A DNA stretch of 9,698 nt, from assembly GCA_050943575.1 (NCBI GenBank), contig JBMNPL010000021.1, positions 1 to 9,698 of the forward strand, written 5' to 3'. Origin of the DNA: WRCA01 sp050943575. GTDB lineage: Bacteria > Pseudomonadota > Alphaproteobacteria > Rs-D84. A program made the position numbers and the translations under genes. Below are positions 1 to 7,552 of the stretch, piece by piece. The first letter of the stretch is position 1. The number at the start of each line of letters is the position of its first letter. The notes under the pieces were generated by a model. It was not told the origin of the DNA. It saw only the letters and a program-made list of their open reading frames with translations, and did no database searches.

Positions 1-1
1 A

Positions 2-1801
2 GTGCAGAAGTTCCCGTTTGTCCTAGACGAGATCGGCAACGAGCACCGCTCCCGTCAGTTCGCCATCCTCATAGACGAAGCCCATTCCAGCCAGGGCGGA
101 CGCACTGCCGCAGCCATGAATGAAGCCTTGTCCTCTGTGCACATCGAGGAAGATGACGAGACCACCGAGGACGCCATCAACCGGATCATGGAGTCCCGAA
201 AGATGCTCTCAAACGCCAGCTACTTCGCGTTTACTGCCACTCCCAAGAACAAGACCCTGGAGGTGTTCGGCGAGCCGGCGCCGGTCGGCGAGGCGGTCTC
301 GCATCGGCCGTTCCACGTCTACACCATGAAGCAGGCAATACAGGAAGGTTTCATCCTGGACGTACTCCGCAACTACACGACGGTAGAGAGCTACTATCGG
401 CTGATGAAGACCATCGAAGATGATCCGCAATTCGATACGAAGAAAGCGAAGAAGAAGCTCAAGCACTACGTGGAGTCGCACCAGCACGCCGTACGGGAGA
501 AGGCCGAAATCATGGTGGACCACTTCCACGATCAGGTGCTTGCCAAGAGGAAGATAGGCAGTCAAGCGCGGGCAATGGTGGTTACAGGCAGCATCGAAAG
601 AGCTATCCATTACTACTTCGCCATAACCGATTGCCTCAAAGAGCGCAACACCCCACACAGAGCAATCGTGGCGTTTTCGGGAGAACACGAATACGGCGGA
701 CGCAGAGTCACCGAGGCATCGTTGAACGGATTCGCCAGCAACCTTATTCCCGAGCGCATCCGCGAGGAACCTTACCGCTTCCTGGTCTGTGCCGACAAGT
801 TCCAGACAGGCTATGACGAACCCCTGCTACACACCATGTACGTCGACAAGCCTCTGTCGGGAATCAAGGCGGTCCAGACCCTTTCTCGCCTGAACAGGGC
901 CCACGCCAAGAAGCATGACACCTTTGTGCTTGACTTCCAGAACGACGTAGATACCATCCAAGCATCATTTCAGCCGTACTACAGGACGACCATCCTCAGC
1001 AAAGAGACAGACCCCAACAGGCTGCATGACCTCAAGGCTGAGCTCGACCGGCATCAAGTGTATTCCGAAGACCAGGTTGATCGGCTGGTCGAGCTTTACC
1101 TGAGCGGCGCCGACCGGGCACGGCTCGATCCGCTGCTCGATGCGTGCGTCGCCACGTACGTCGATACGCTCGACGAGGACGAACAGGTGAGTTTCAAGGG
1201 TACCGCCAAGGCGTTCGTGCGTACATACGGGTTCCTCGCTTCGATACTGCCCTTCAGCAATGCCCAGTGGGAGAAGCTTTCGATATTTCTCAACTTCCTC
1301 ATACCTAAGCTGCCTGCACCGCAGGAAGACGACCTGGCCAAGGGCATACTCGAATCCATCGACATGGACAGCTACCGAGCCGAGGTGAGAGCCACAATCG
1401 ATATCGTTCTCGCTGACGAGGGAGGCCAAGTGGATCCCGTTCCCACCAGCGCCGGCGGAGGCATGACGGAACCCGAAATGGACTGGCTCAGCAACATCAT
1501 CCGCGATTTCAATGACTTGTTCGGAAATATCGAGTGGCAAGATGTCGACAGGATCCGTCTCCTGATCACCCAGATACCCGACATGGTGGCTTCGAACGTA
1601 GCGTATCAGAACGCAATTAAGAACTCCGATAGGCAGAACGCAAGGATCGAACACGACAAGGCCCTTCAGAACGTCATAGTCGCGATGATGCAGGACCAGG
1701 TAGACCTATTTCGCTACTTCATGGACAACCTCGACTTCAAGCGATGGTTGACCGAGCAGTCCTTCAGACGGACATATCAGGAAGATGCACGAGGGGCCTG
1801 A
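2..1801 (+). CDS. hsdR: Type I restriction endonuclease R subunit (HsdR), C-terminal part, cut by the window edge
   Basis: This is the ATP-driven motor and cleavage subunit of a type I restriction-modification complex, which translocates DNA and cuts at a distance when the HsdS/HsdM target is unmethylated. The superfamily 2 helicase motifs are visible in order, counting from the first in-frame codon: DEAH at residues 25-28 (motif II), FTATP at 77-81 (motif III), VVTGS near 193-197 (motif IV), KFQTGYDEP at 266-274 (motif V) and QTLSRLNR at 292-299 (motif VI). A long helical C-terminal region of the kind that docks HsdR to the methylase core follows. HsdR proteins are usually near 1000 residues, so the N-terminal nuclease domain and the Walker A motif must lie left of the window. 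The GTG at position 2 is only the first in-frame codon and is not a real start. The frame ends with TGA at 1799-1801. No hsdM or hsdS is present in the window. The family call is firm; whether the enzyme is intact cannot be judged here. Confidence 0.96.
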   Translation: MQKFPFVLDEIGNEHRSRQFAILIDEAHSSQGGRTAAAMNEALSSVHIEEDDETTEDAINRIMESRKMLSNASYFAFTATPKNKTLEVFGEPAPVGEAVSHRPFHVYTMKQAIQEGFILDVLRNYTTVESYYRLMKTIEDDPQFDTKKAKKKLKHYVESHQHAVREKAEIMVDHFHDQVLAKRKIGSQARAMVVTGSIERAIHYYFAITDCLKERNTPHRAIVAFSGEHEYGGRRVTEASLNGFASNLIPERIREEPYRFLVCADKFQTGYDEPLLHTMYVDKPLSGIKAVQTLSRLNRAHAKKHDTFVLDFQNDVDTIQASFQPYYRTTILSKETDPNRLHDLKAELDRHQVYSEDQVDRLVELYLSGADRARLDPLLDACVATYVDTLDEDEQVSFKGTAKAFVRTYGFLASILPFSNAQWEKLSIFLNFLIPKLPAPQEDDLAKGILESIDMDSYRAEVRATIDIVLADEGGQVDPVPTSAGGGMTEPEMDWLSNIIRDFNDLFGNIEWQDVDRIRLLITQIPDMVASNVAYQNAIKNSDRQNARIEHDKALQNVIVAMMQDQVDLFRYFMDNLDFKRWLTEQSFRRTYQEDARGA

Positions 1802-2431
1802 GTTCAGTTGATCTTTGGGCACATGGGGTACCGGAACCGTAGGTTGCCCCCATTTCGGCGCGGCCCGCGGACCATCGGTCGCAGTGTTTCCTGTCTTCAA
1901 TCATAGTCACACGACCGCTCTTGATGGCATGCAGGTCAGCATGCCCACGGTGGGTATACAGCGTCTGACGGTGCCGGACGGCACAGTGCTATGCCACCCG
2001 AGCCGGTCTCGAATCGCAGCGTGAGTGTCCGGCTTGTGCTGAGCAATCAGACTGGCCATTTGCCACCACCACTACAGGCCCAGATAGTCCGCCATCACCT
2101 CCAGCGGCTCGCCCAAAACTAGCACATGGTGAGCCTGCTCACAACATAGGCACGGCACTGGCTCCCTGACTGCTGGCAACCTCACCCCTGTCGCCCGAAT
2201 CGACCGAAATCGGGGCCGCTATCTGTGTTCGCATATCGAGCTGCGCCGGGGCACAGGCCCGGGCCGGAGAGAATACACTCTTCGGACAAAAGGAGAGAAA
2301 GCTCGAAGGAACGGCTTTGGAAGTGTCGAAACAAGTGTATGGCGCTGCGCAACATCGCAAGCACACGATGGCATTAGTGCGGCCAGGCGACTGTATCGCG
2401 GGGCATCGGGTGACTCCGTAAGCTCGCGTAG
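1802..2431. other. Gene-poor, probably degraded intergenic stretch
   Basis: No convincing gene was found in these 630 bases. Just after hsdR, an imperfect hairpin is possible: TGGGG at 1824-1828 could pair with CCCCA at 1848-1852, enclosing AACC/GGTT at 1835-1845. It has no clear T-run, so it is a weak terminator candidate at best. Short minus-strand frames read plausibly. One ATG frame of 50 codons covers 2059-1907, and the same frame stays open upstream from 2218 to 2075, interrupted by a single TAG at 2074-2072. None of these match a family I recognise. The pattern suggests old coding DNA in decay, next to the damaged ImmA-like gene. Confidence 0.5.
1926..1945. repeat. Perfect 7-bp inverted repeat with 6-nt spacer
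   Basis: GGCATGC at 1926-1932 and GCATGCC at 1939-1945 are exact reverse complements around the spacer AGGTCA. It could be an operator or a small hairpin. No T-run follows on either strand, so an intrinsic terminator is unlikely. It lies in the gene-poor stretch after hsdR, so no target gene can be named. Confidence 0.45.
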
Positions 2432-2746
2432 CAGCCTGTAGCCACTCATCACACCAACGATCCACGCCAGCTTATCGAACTACTGCATATCCCTGACGCC
2501 GAAGCCAAGCTGTCAGCATCTATGCACGGCTTTGCATGTCGGATTGACGGTCAAATCGGAATCATTATCGATTCTCAACTAGCAGGATCTCAACTGTCAT
2601 GCGCCCGCGCGCATGAACTCGGCCATGCTATGCTGCACGATCATGCCGGGCACTATCTGATCGCGGAGAGCACGTTCATCCCGCCAGGCCGCTACGAGCG
2701 AGAGGCGGGTAAGTTTGCGCAGGCGCTGCTCGGCGAAGAAAGCTGA
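2432..2746 (+). pseudogene. ImmA/IrrE-type metallopeptidase remnant, N-terminus damaged
   Basis: ImmA/IrrE proteins are small zinc peptidases, often in mobile elements, that cleave an HTH repressor to induce the element or a stress response. The signature AHELGHAMLH is intact (HELGH zinc site, histidines and catalytic glutamate), and a downstream EREAGKFAQALL segment supplies the usual third-ligand glutamate. An ATG at 2522 gives only 74 residues and has no ribosome binding site. Family-like sequence continues upstream in the same frame to 2432 (TNDPRQLIELLHI, then an HGF segment), with no ATG, GTG or TTG before the in-frame TAG at 2429-2431. I therefore read it as an N-terminally truncated or frameshifted gene. 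No partner HTH regulator is seen beside it. A rare CTG start or a sequencing error is an alternative. Confidence 0.65.
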
Positions 2747-2808
2747 GCTGCTGGCTAGAATGTGAAGCGGGACGGCCTCGTAATCAGGATATAGAAGGTG
2801 GTGTCGCC

Positions 2809-3543
2809 ATGCCGACGCGAATTGGGCCAGTTCGGCGCGCCCTGGTCATCCCAGCGCTATGCATTGTGCTAAGTCTGGCTAGTGCTGGATGCGGGAAAAC
2901 TGAGTCAGTGGGCTCACAGAGCAGTGTTCAGCAGAACGTGGAGCCTGAGACCATAGAACTATCGTCTGAGTACGACATTGTCGACATAAAGGACCTGTCG
3001 TTCCTCAACTGCGTGCGGAAACAGGTCACAGTCCGGACTACACACCGGCTATCCGAGGTTGAGGTTACGAAAGTGGCCCAATCTGTAGTCAGCAGAGTCA
3101 CTTGCGAACACAAGGTAAATGCTGTCTCCATTCTGATGTACGACACCCCACACACCACAGGGCCATACACGCTCGCATCAGTTGACTGGGCACCTGACGG
3201 CGATTGGGCCCAAGCGCGCACGGTAAACACAGGCGACTACTCCCGGCATGGATTCACGGTCCACATGGCGCAGGAACGGCTTCTGGAGCCCGAAAGGGTA
3301 GGCGGCCTTCCACTTGCTAAGGCCAAACAGTGTTTCCTTGACATCTGCCGCGCACAGGACCGAGCCTTCGCAGATGCGCAAGCCAAGTATCCGACCCCGA
3401 AGGATTTGATGAAACAGAGTGAGCTGGCGCGGGCCCTGTCAGAGCGGTACGAAAAAACCGTGAGGGAGGAATACCGCATTACCGAAGAGCAACAGGGCGA
3501 AATCGTCGCTTTTGGAGTGATCCAGCTTTGGCCAATGGACTAA
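2809..3543 (+). CDS. Putative secreted lipoprotein of unknown function
   Basis: This protein of 244 residues starts at an ATG preceded by AAGGTGG (2795-2801) at good spacing. The N-terminus has a positive stretch (residues 1-10), a hydrophobic core (11-26) and a lipobox-like SAGC with Cys28, so the mature protein is probably lipidated and held on the outer face of the cytoplasmic membrane. Ser at the -3 position is less usual than Leu. The mature part begins with a polar linker and continues as a mixed alpha/beta domain with four cysteines and the segment SVDWAPDGDWA. Its first half loosely resembles small-domain proteins annotated DUF4875, from memory only. The C-terminal third is helical and charged. 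The YHYH-motif membrane protein follows 70 bp downstream in the same direction, so an envelope-related role is likely. The exact function is unknown. Confidence 0.8.
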   Translation: MPTRIGPVRRALVIPALCIVLSLASAGCGKTESVGSQSSVQQNVEPETIELSSEYDIVDIKDLSFLNCVRKQVTVRTTHRLSEVEVTKVAQSVVSRVTCEHKVNAVSILMYDTPHTTGPYTLASVDWAPDGDWAQARTVNTGDYSRHGFTVHMAQERLLEPERVGGLPLAKAKQCFLDICRAQDRAFADAQAKYPTPKDLMKQSELARALSERYEKTVREEYRITEEQQGEIVAFGVIQLWPMD

Positions 3544-3613
3544 GCGTATTCGTATAGTCTCCCTCGACATGATGCTGAGCTGTTATCAAGTGTTAGTGTC
3601 TGGAGGTGTTCGC

Positions 3614-4612
3614 ATGAATCGCGGAGGATTCTCATGGAAACGGGCTACAGGCATCTCTGGCGCCAAGGCCAAACTATCACGGAAGATCGGCATTCCCTTG
3701 ACGAAGAGCGGACGCCAGCGCAAATGCGGGGCGGCTATGGGGTGCGCCACGTTTCTGCTGGCCGCTCTCGCAGTTGCTCTGATCGCAGGCGTAGCTCTGT
3801 CGCATCCAGGCAGGACAGACAAGTATGGCGGCCACACGGACAGCAAGACGGGCGCGTATCACTACCACGGAGGCGGATCGGCGTCCTCATTGTCATATGC
3901 CACATCTACGTACGTATCCGAAGAGCCAGTTGTTACTGTAGACGACCTCATGGCGCAGCTTCGAGAAGCATGGCTGGTGGGAGAACTGGAACGCGCCATC
4001 GCTCTGTGTGATCAGATAAAGGTCGCTCTGGCCGAGGAGAAAGCTGCCAGAGCGGTAGAGGAAGCTCCTGTGGCCTCTACCCAATCGTTGCAGAGCCCAG
4101 CGTCATTTGATGCCGGCGACGGCGTCACGGGTACGATCGAGTTTCCGGTTGGGACAGCCTACATACTGACTGACAAGTACTCGACCTATGGCGACATCAG
4201 TGGTTCTGTAAAGATAGCAGTACCCGGGTCCTTGGCCGTCGACAACAAGTTCTTCAAGGTCGGAAGCTCTATCTTCACTGCTGAGTATGGCTCTTCGGAC
4301 TCGAGCGTAGTATCAGTGGATGGGAATGGTCGCATAGCTGTACGCAATGAAGGACGCGCGGGTATCACTGTTGCAATAGGCAGCGCCCACATTCTCATTC
4401 CGGTCACGGTGACTAGGCTGCCGATAGGGCTGTACTCATCGAAGTCCGACATTGTGCAGGCTATGGGTTTCCCAGACGACATTACGCCAGTTGGTTATGG
4501 CACCGAACTGTGGAGATGGAACAAGCATTCGGATCTATGCTTGGCTGTTGGTGGCGTGCGCGTAGAAGTCCGCTCGAGGTGGAGTGGCAGATTCGATAGT
4601 ATCTGGAAGTAG
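3614..4612 (+). CDS. Membrane-anchored YHYH-motif protein with Big-like domain
   Basis: I chose ATG 3614 (332 residues) because GGAGGTG (3602-3608) lies just before it; an upstream ATG at 3569 has no such signal. Visible parts in order are a basic N-terminal tail rich in Arg/Lys (8-37, including TKSGRQRK), one transmembrane segment (about 44-62), a short histidine motif region (64-88, with HPGRTDKYGGH and YHYHGG), a charged helical stretch (about 105-150), a beta-rich region with a bacterial Ig-like Big_2 pattern (about 222-267, VVSVDGNGRIAV), and a C-terminal domain (about 276-320) that resembles SmpA/OmlA-type small domains. The YHYH motif is a known conserved motif of extracytoplasmic proteins and may bind metal through its histidines. 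The tail is probably cytoplasmic and the rest outside. It sits between the lipoprotein gene and the zinc-ribbon membrane gene. Function is unknown. Confidence 0.85.
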   Translation: MNRGGFSWKRATGISGAKAKLSRKIGIPLTKSGRQRKCGAAMGCATFLLAALAVALIAGVALSHPGRTDKYGGHTDSKTGAYHYHGGGSASSLSYATSTYVSEEPVVTVDDLMAQLREAWLVGELERAIALCDQIKVALAEEKAARAVEEAPVASTQSLQSPASFDAGDGVTGTIEFPVGTAYILTDKYSTYGDISGSVKIAVPGSLAVDNKFFKVGSSIFTAEYGSSDSSVVSVDGNGRIAVRNEGRAGITVAIGSAHILIPVTVTRLPIGLYSSKSDIVQAMGFPDDITPVGYGTELWRWNKHSDLCLAVGGVRVEVRSRWSGRFDSIWK

Positions 4613-4675
4613 AGGTTGCCTGCGCTGCCGGAGGACTGCCCCTGCCGGTCGGGGGCTCTGCTGAGGTGGTGTCTG

Positions 4676-5179
4676 TTGAAGTCCTGCCCCGACTGCGGCA
4701 CAGAGAACAGTGAGCTCAATGGATTCTGCTCCAAGTGCTCGGCCGCGCTGCCACGTAGGCTGAACGTCTCCTCGGCCCCCGTTGAGCCGCGTCAGGAGAA
4801 GCAGCGCACATCCGACGCCGAGCCCAGCGACACCGAGAAGCTGATCAAGCGGGCTGAGAGCCATCGGTCGAAGCTCAATGGCCAGATGCTTTCACACCGC
4901 TGCGGGTTGGCCGGCGCGCTCTCCGCCCTGCTGCCCGGGCTAGGTCAGATATACACCGGGGATATCATCAAGGGCATGGCCATGGTTGCCAGCTGGGTAG
5001 TCGGCGGGTTCTTCTATGGGCGCTGGATAGTCACGTCGATCAGCGCTAGATCTGAGTTGTACCTGTGGACAGATAGATCTGATCTCGGCCTTTCGCACTT
5101 CCTTGTCGGGCTAGTGTTCGTGGGATTCTGGATCTACGCCATAGTCGACGCGGCAAGCGCGCCGGAACGTCTGCGGTGA
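4676..5179 (+). CDS. Zinc-ribbon TM2-like small membrane protein
   Basis: I place the start at TTG 4676 (167 residues) because GAGGTGGT (4663-4670) precedes it at the right distance and translation begins directly at the zinc ribbon. An upstream TTG at 4616 would add 20 residues with no good signal. Cys4, Cys7, Cys18 and Cys21 form a CxxC...CxxC ribbon that probably binds zinc. A charged, disordered linker (about 30-70) follows. Then come membrane segments: about 76-90, ending in the TM2-like motif PGLGQIYTGDIIKG (87-100), about 101-120, and a final helix at 141-160 ending in an Asp-containing VDAA. This pattern matches small TM2-type membrane proteins of unknown role. It follows the YHYH gene by 63 bp, and the two may be cotranscribed. 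The TGA stop overlaps the ATG of a possible 31-residue frame. Confidence 0.82.
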   Translation: MKSCPDCGTENSELNGFCSKCSAALPRRLNVSSAPVEPRQEKQRTSDAEPSDTEKLIKRAESHRSKLNGQMLSHRCGLAGALSALLPGLGQIYTGDIIKGMAMVASWVVGGFFYGRWIVTSISARSELYLWTDRSDLGLSHFLVGLVFVGFWIYAIVDAASAPERLR

Positions 5180-5274
5180 TGAGCGTCTCCCTCCGCTCCC
5201 TCGCCTGGGCCTTCTCGATATGCCAGCACATGATGGAGCTGCGGGGCAGGCAACGTGACGCATCTGCAGCATAG
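5179..5274 (+). CDS. Possible 31-residue ORF overlapping the preceding stop codon
   Basis: An ATG at 5179-5181 shares its A with the TGA of the zinc-ribbon membrane gene (TGATG), the usual geometry for translational coupling by re-initiation. The frame runs 31 codons to TAG at 5272-5274. The product is basic at its C-terminal end, begins with a mildly hydrophobic stretch and matches nothing I recognise. The binding site of the next gene begins just after its stop. The overlap alone is weak evidence, so this may be chance. Confidence 0.3.
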   Translation: MSVSLRSLAWAFSICQHMMELRGRQRDASAA

Positions 5275-5289
5275 ATCGGAGGTGACGCC

Positions 5290-5544
5290 GTGCCACCGTA
5301 CAACCGCTTTGAACGAGCTGCCTTGCAGGCGATACAGCAGGCCGTGGCGGATGCCGCCGATGGAGCCGCGTCTTTCACATGGGATGAGCTAGCGGAAAAG
5401 GCACTCGCGATGAGCGGCGAGTGCATGTCGATTCACTCAGTGCGTGCGTCCACGATAGGCCTGCACCGCAAGGGCATCATCGGGATCGATTACGCGGATG
5501 AGGGTAGGGCGGGGAAAGTGACAGTGAAACGTGGGCGACGCTAA
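5290..5544 (+). CDS. Small protein, possibly winged-helix
   Basis: This protein of 84 residues starts at GTG 5290, with GGAGGTG at 5278-5284 ahead of it at ideal spacing. It begins with an amphipathic helix (about 6-23), continues with helices around 30-42 and 47-59, and ends in a basic beta-like segment (about 60-84, finishing KRGRR). Helix-helix-helix followed by a beta wing is consistent with a winged-helix fold that binds DNA, but no family signature is plain, so this is an inference from layout. It opens a run of short unknown + strand genes (5290-7519) with gaps of 29, 42 and 14 bp. It could be a local regulator of that run. Confidence 0.7.
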   Translation: MPPYNRFERAALQAIQQAVADAADGAASFTWDELAEKALAMSGECMSIHSVRASTIGLHRKGIIGIDYADEGRAGKVTVKRGRR

Positions 5545-5573
5545 GAGCTGAAGGTTTTCTGGAGGTGGCTGGA

Positions 5574-5876
5574 GTGTCCGAACTCAACTGCCGCGTAGAT
5601 GTAGCGCTATCGGACGGTAGGCATATGGGCGAAGCATACATCACAGTACGTGCCGGAACGTGGGGTGGAGTGTTGTGGGTCAACAGGGACAACCCACTGC
5701 TGCATGACCTGCGCAACATGCGAATCACCTGTCTGGATACTGATATCGGTCTGATCAACATGGTCGGCCATCACCCGAGGTCGGAAGATACCCGCGACGT
5801 GGCTTTCGATGTTCAAGGCACCGGCGCTCCCAAGGGATCGTTGGCGAAGATGATTGAGGCCCATTGGGGGCAGTAG
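5574..5876 (+). CDS. Small beta-rich protein of unknown function
   Basis: This protein of 100 residues begins at GTG 5574. GGAGGT at 5561-5566 fits this start; an in-frame GTG at 5565 overlaps that motif and is less likely. Predicted strands alternate with short turns through most of the length (for example GEAYITVRAGTWGGVLWV at about residues 19-36), followed by a conserved-looking MVGHHP motif, a VQGTG segment and a short C-terminal helix. The general look is a small beta-barrel domain seen in many uncharacterised bacterial proteins. There is no signal peptide or membrane segment, so it is probably cytoplasmic. It lies 29 bp after the possible winged-helix gene and 42 bp before the two-gene unit. 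I do not recognise its family. Confidence 0.75.
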   Translation: MSELNCRVDVALSDGRHMGEAYITVRAGTWGGVLWVNRDNPLLHDLRNMRITCLDTDIGLINMVGHHPRSEDTRDVAFDVQGTGAPKGSLAKMIEAHWGQ

Positions 5877-5918
5877 GCGAATAGTCCGTTACCACGAGAT
5901 AAGGGGTGCAATTATCAT

Positions 5919-6317
5919 ATGTCTTCTGAAGAGCACAAGTTCTGCGGCGATCTGCCGGCGGAATGTCCATATGCGAGCGCAAAGCCCATGAGCCTAACAG
6001 TCTACAGAATGGTAGGCTCCAACCCCCCATCACCGGAGGACTTCGTACCGCAAGGGCCGGAGATGCTGGGCATCAGCCCGGATGACCCCGCAAGATACTG
6101 CGAGTCCTTTGGCCTATCCGTCATCGCAGATCCGGAGGGTTTCCAAGCGACTAGGAGGCTAGTCAAGTCCACACGCAAGAAACTGTTGATTGCATGTGGT
6201 ACAATAACGCCAGACTCCGGAGTCGTGGCCCATACCCCGTCGAAAGCTCGACACAACCATCATACATGGTGGATCTATGAGGGGGTTTCTCCGCACACCC
6301 TGTTCAAGGTCGTCTAG
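5919..6317 (+). CDS. Conserved-looking hypothetical protein with HHTWW motif (first gene of a two-gene unit)
   Basis: This protein of 132 residues has an ATG start with an AAGGGGTG-like site about 10 bases upstream. Fixed-looking landmarks are RMVGSNPPSPEDF (30-42), Cys61 followed by GLSV (65-68), the basic TRKKLLIACGTI stretch (85-96), and the C-terminal HNHHTWW (112-118) ending in FKVV. I recall uncharacterised proteins with the same NPP..DF, GLSV and HHTWW landmarks, but no function and no catalytic assignment. The clustered histidines and tryptophans near the C-terminus would suit a binding pocket. There are no membrane segments or signal peptide. The next gene starts 14 bp after its stop with its own strong site, so the two are almost certainly cotranscribed and may act together, for example as effector and partner. 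That pairing is an inference. Confidence 0.82.
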   Translation: MSSEEHKFCGDLPAECPYASAKPMSLTVYRMVGSNPPSPEDFVPQGPEMLGISPDDPARYCESFGLSVIADPEGFQATRRLVKSTRKKLLIACGTITPDSGVVAHTPSKARHNHHTWWIYEGVSPHTLFKVV

Positions 6318-6331
6318 GGAGGTGAGCGAAA

Positions 6332-7519
6332 ATGAGCGAGTTCACGATGAACACTCCTGCGGGCCCGTTCTACGTAGACGAGATCTACATCGAGTATGAC
6401 GGCCCGCGGCTCTTCGCTTGCCACGATGGAAATAAAGTGCATCACATTGGCACCTGGGTTGATGAGGCGCCTAACGTTAACACGTGGGTGTTCACCCCAG
6501 TGACCTCTCGTGATGCTTCAGCTTTCCATAAGGGTGAGCTGCCATTGCGAACACTCATGTTGAGTCCCCTGGGCGGTAGTTGTCTCCTCGTACGTCTTTC
6601 AGCAGACCCCACGCTGCAGTACTCAGAACGTGTGGTTCCCGGAGAAATTCCGGCCGAATACCTGCCAGACGAAGGGGCATGCCTGCCTCGGGCTGAGCGT
6701 GAACTCCTCCTCCTAACGAGCACAGTTGAGGGACATGCAGAAACGACGAACCGTGAGGCGCTCGACATATACGTACAGCAGACTGATCGATGCCAAGACA
6801 ATCGCATTGAGGCAGCCAAGCTGGGAGGCGTCCTGTCAGCAATGCAGACGCTAGCCAGCGCATCTGCCCGCCGCGGCACCATGCGCGTTCGCCTCGACCG
6901 TACGTACTATCCGTCAACCCGGCTGCTTGTTGCGGGTTTCATGATGGGCTCCTTCGGTGTTCGGCTAGAGGCCTGCGGCGAACTCGATCTATTTCGCGAG
7001 AGTGCCGCAACAGAGGTCATGGAGAACATGGTCAGGCTTCTTGGGGCGGTTCACGATGTGGATGAGCTATCCAAGATCCTCGCTGATAATCGGCGAGCCG
7101 GGCCTGCAGTACGACAATTGCTGACAGTTGTATCCGAAGGCAAGCTGGATTTCAGAGCGGAATGGGGCTCTCCGAGCGGTCGCAGCGAATCTGTGGAGTT
7201 CTCGCCGGTTCAGTCGCATGCTGCCCTGGCAGCCATTGATTTATCCAGCGTAGCGCGTACAGCTGAGTTTGCTATTCACGGTCGACTCGTGGGCTTGATG
7301 GCGGACACCAGTAGATTCCGGCTAGTTGATGATGCCGGCAAGCGGTACAACGGGACTTATGTGCCTGAACTGATGGATTCGGGTATCGGGAATCTGCCGC
7401 TATCCCACATTGCGAAAGGCATTCCTTGTACCGCTGTTCTGGTCGAGGAACAAAGGCCGCTCCCTCTGGGAAAACGTCTTCACCGAAAGTACCGATTGCT
7501 AGAAATCGCCCCTGACTAG
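6332..7519 (+). CDS. DUF6575-like protein with beta-rich C-terminal domain (second gene of the unit)
   Basis: This protein of 395 residues has an ATG start preceded by GGGAGGTG. Three parts are visible. Residues about 8-90 (VDEIYIEYDGPRLFACHDG, then TWVDEAP and TWVFTPV) match, from memory, the N-terminal pattern of uncharacterised DUF6575 proteins. A middle alpha/beta region (about 155-285) contains MMGSFGVRLE (204-213) with a helical stretch after it. A C-terminal region (about 314-395) contains HGRLVGLMADTSRFRLVDD and then GKRYNGTYVPE, typical of a small OB- or SH3-like barrel. No transmembrane segment and no obvious nuclease motif is seen. It is cotranscribed with the HHTWW protein 14 bp upstream. 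Its place between restriction genes and an integrase would fit a defence or mobile-element role, but that rests on context only. Confidence 0.85.
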   Translation: MSEFTMNTPAGPFYVDEIYIEYDGPRLFACHDGNKVHHIGTWVDEAPNVNTWVFTPVTSRDASAFHKGELPLRTLMLSPLGGSCLLVRLSADPTLQYSERVVPGEIPAEYLPDEGACLPRAERELLLLTSTVEGHAETTNREALDIYVQQTDRCQDNRIEAAKLGGVLSAMQTLASASARRGTMRVRLDRTYYPSTRLLVAGFMMGSFGVRLEACGELDLFRESAATEVMENMVRLLGAVHDVDELSKILADNRRAGPAVRQLLTVVSEGKLDFRAEWGSPSGRSESVEFSPVQSHAALAAIDLSSVARTAEFAIHGRLVGLMADTSRFRLVDDAGKRYNGTYVPELMDSGIGNLPLSHIAKGIPCTAVLVEEQRPLPLGKRLHRKYRLLEIAPD

Positions 7520-7552
7520 TGCCTTCTCCGAATTGCCACCAGCGCACCGTAG

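Noticed and set aside
1815..2024. + strand frame starting at TTG with the motif GTWGTG, recalling the N-terminus of DUF4259 proteins
   Set aside because: The likeness ends after seven residues, there is no ribosome binding site, and the rest has no protein-like pattern.
2139..2465. 108-codon minus-strand frame
   Set aside because: Its composition (many Cys, Arg, Ser and Pro residues) looks like non-coding read-through, it has no good binding site, and it runs across the ImmA-like remnant's upstream end.
5046..5426. 126-codon minus-strand frame across the end of the zinc-ribbon membrane gene and the start of the winged-helix-like gene
   Set aside because: It is antisense to two better-supported genes with strong ribosome binding sites, and its product is Ala/Ser/Arg-rich without motifs.
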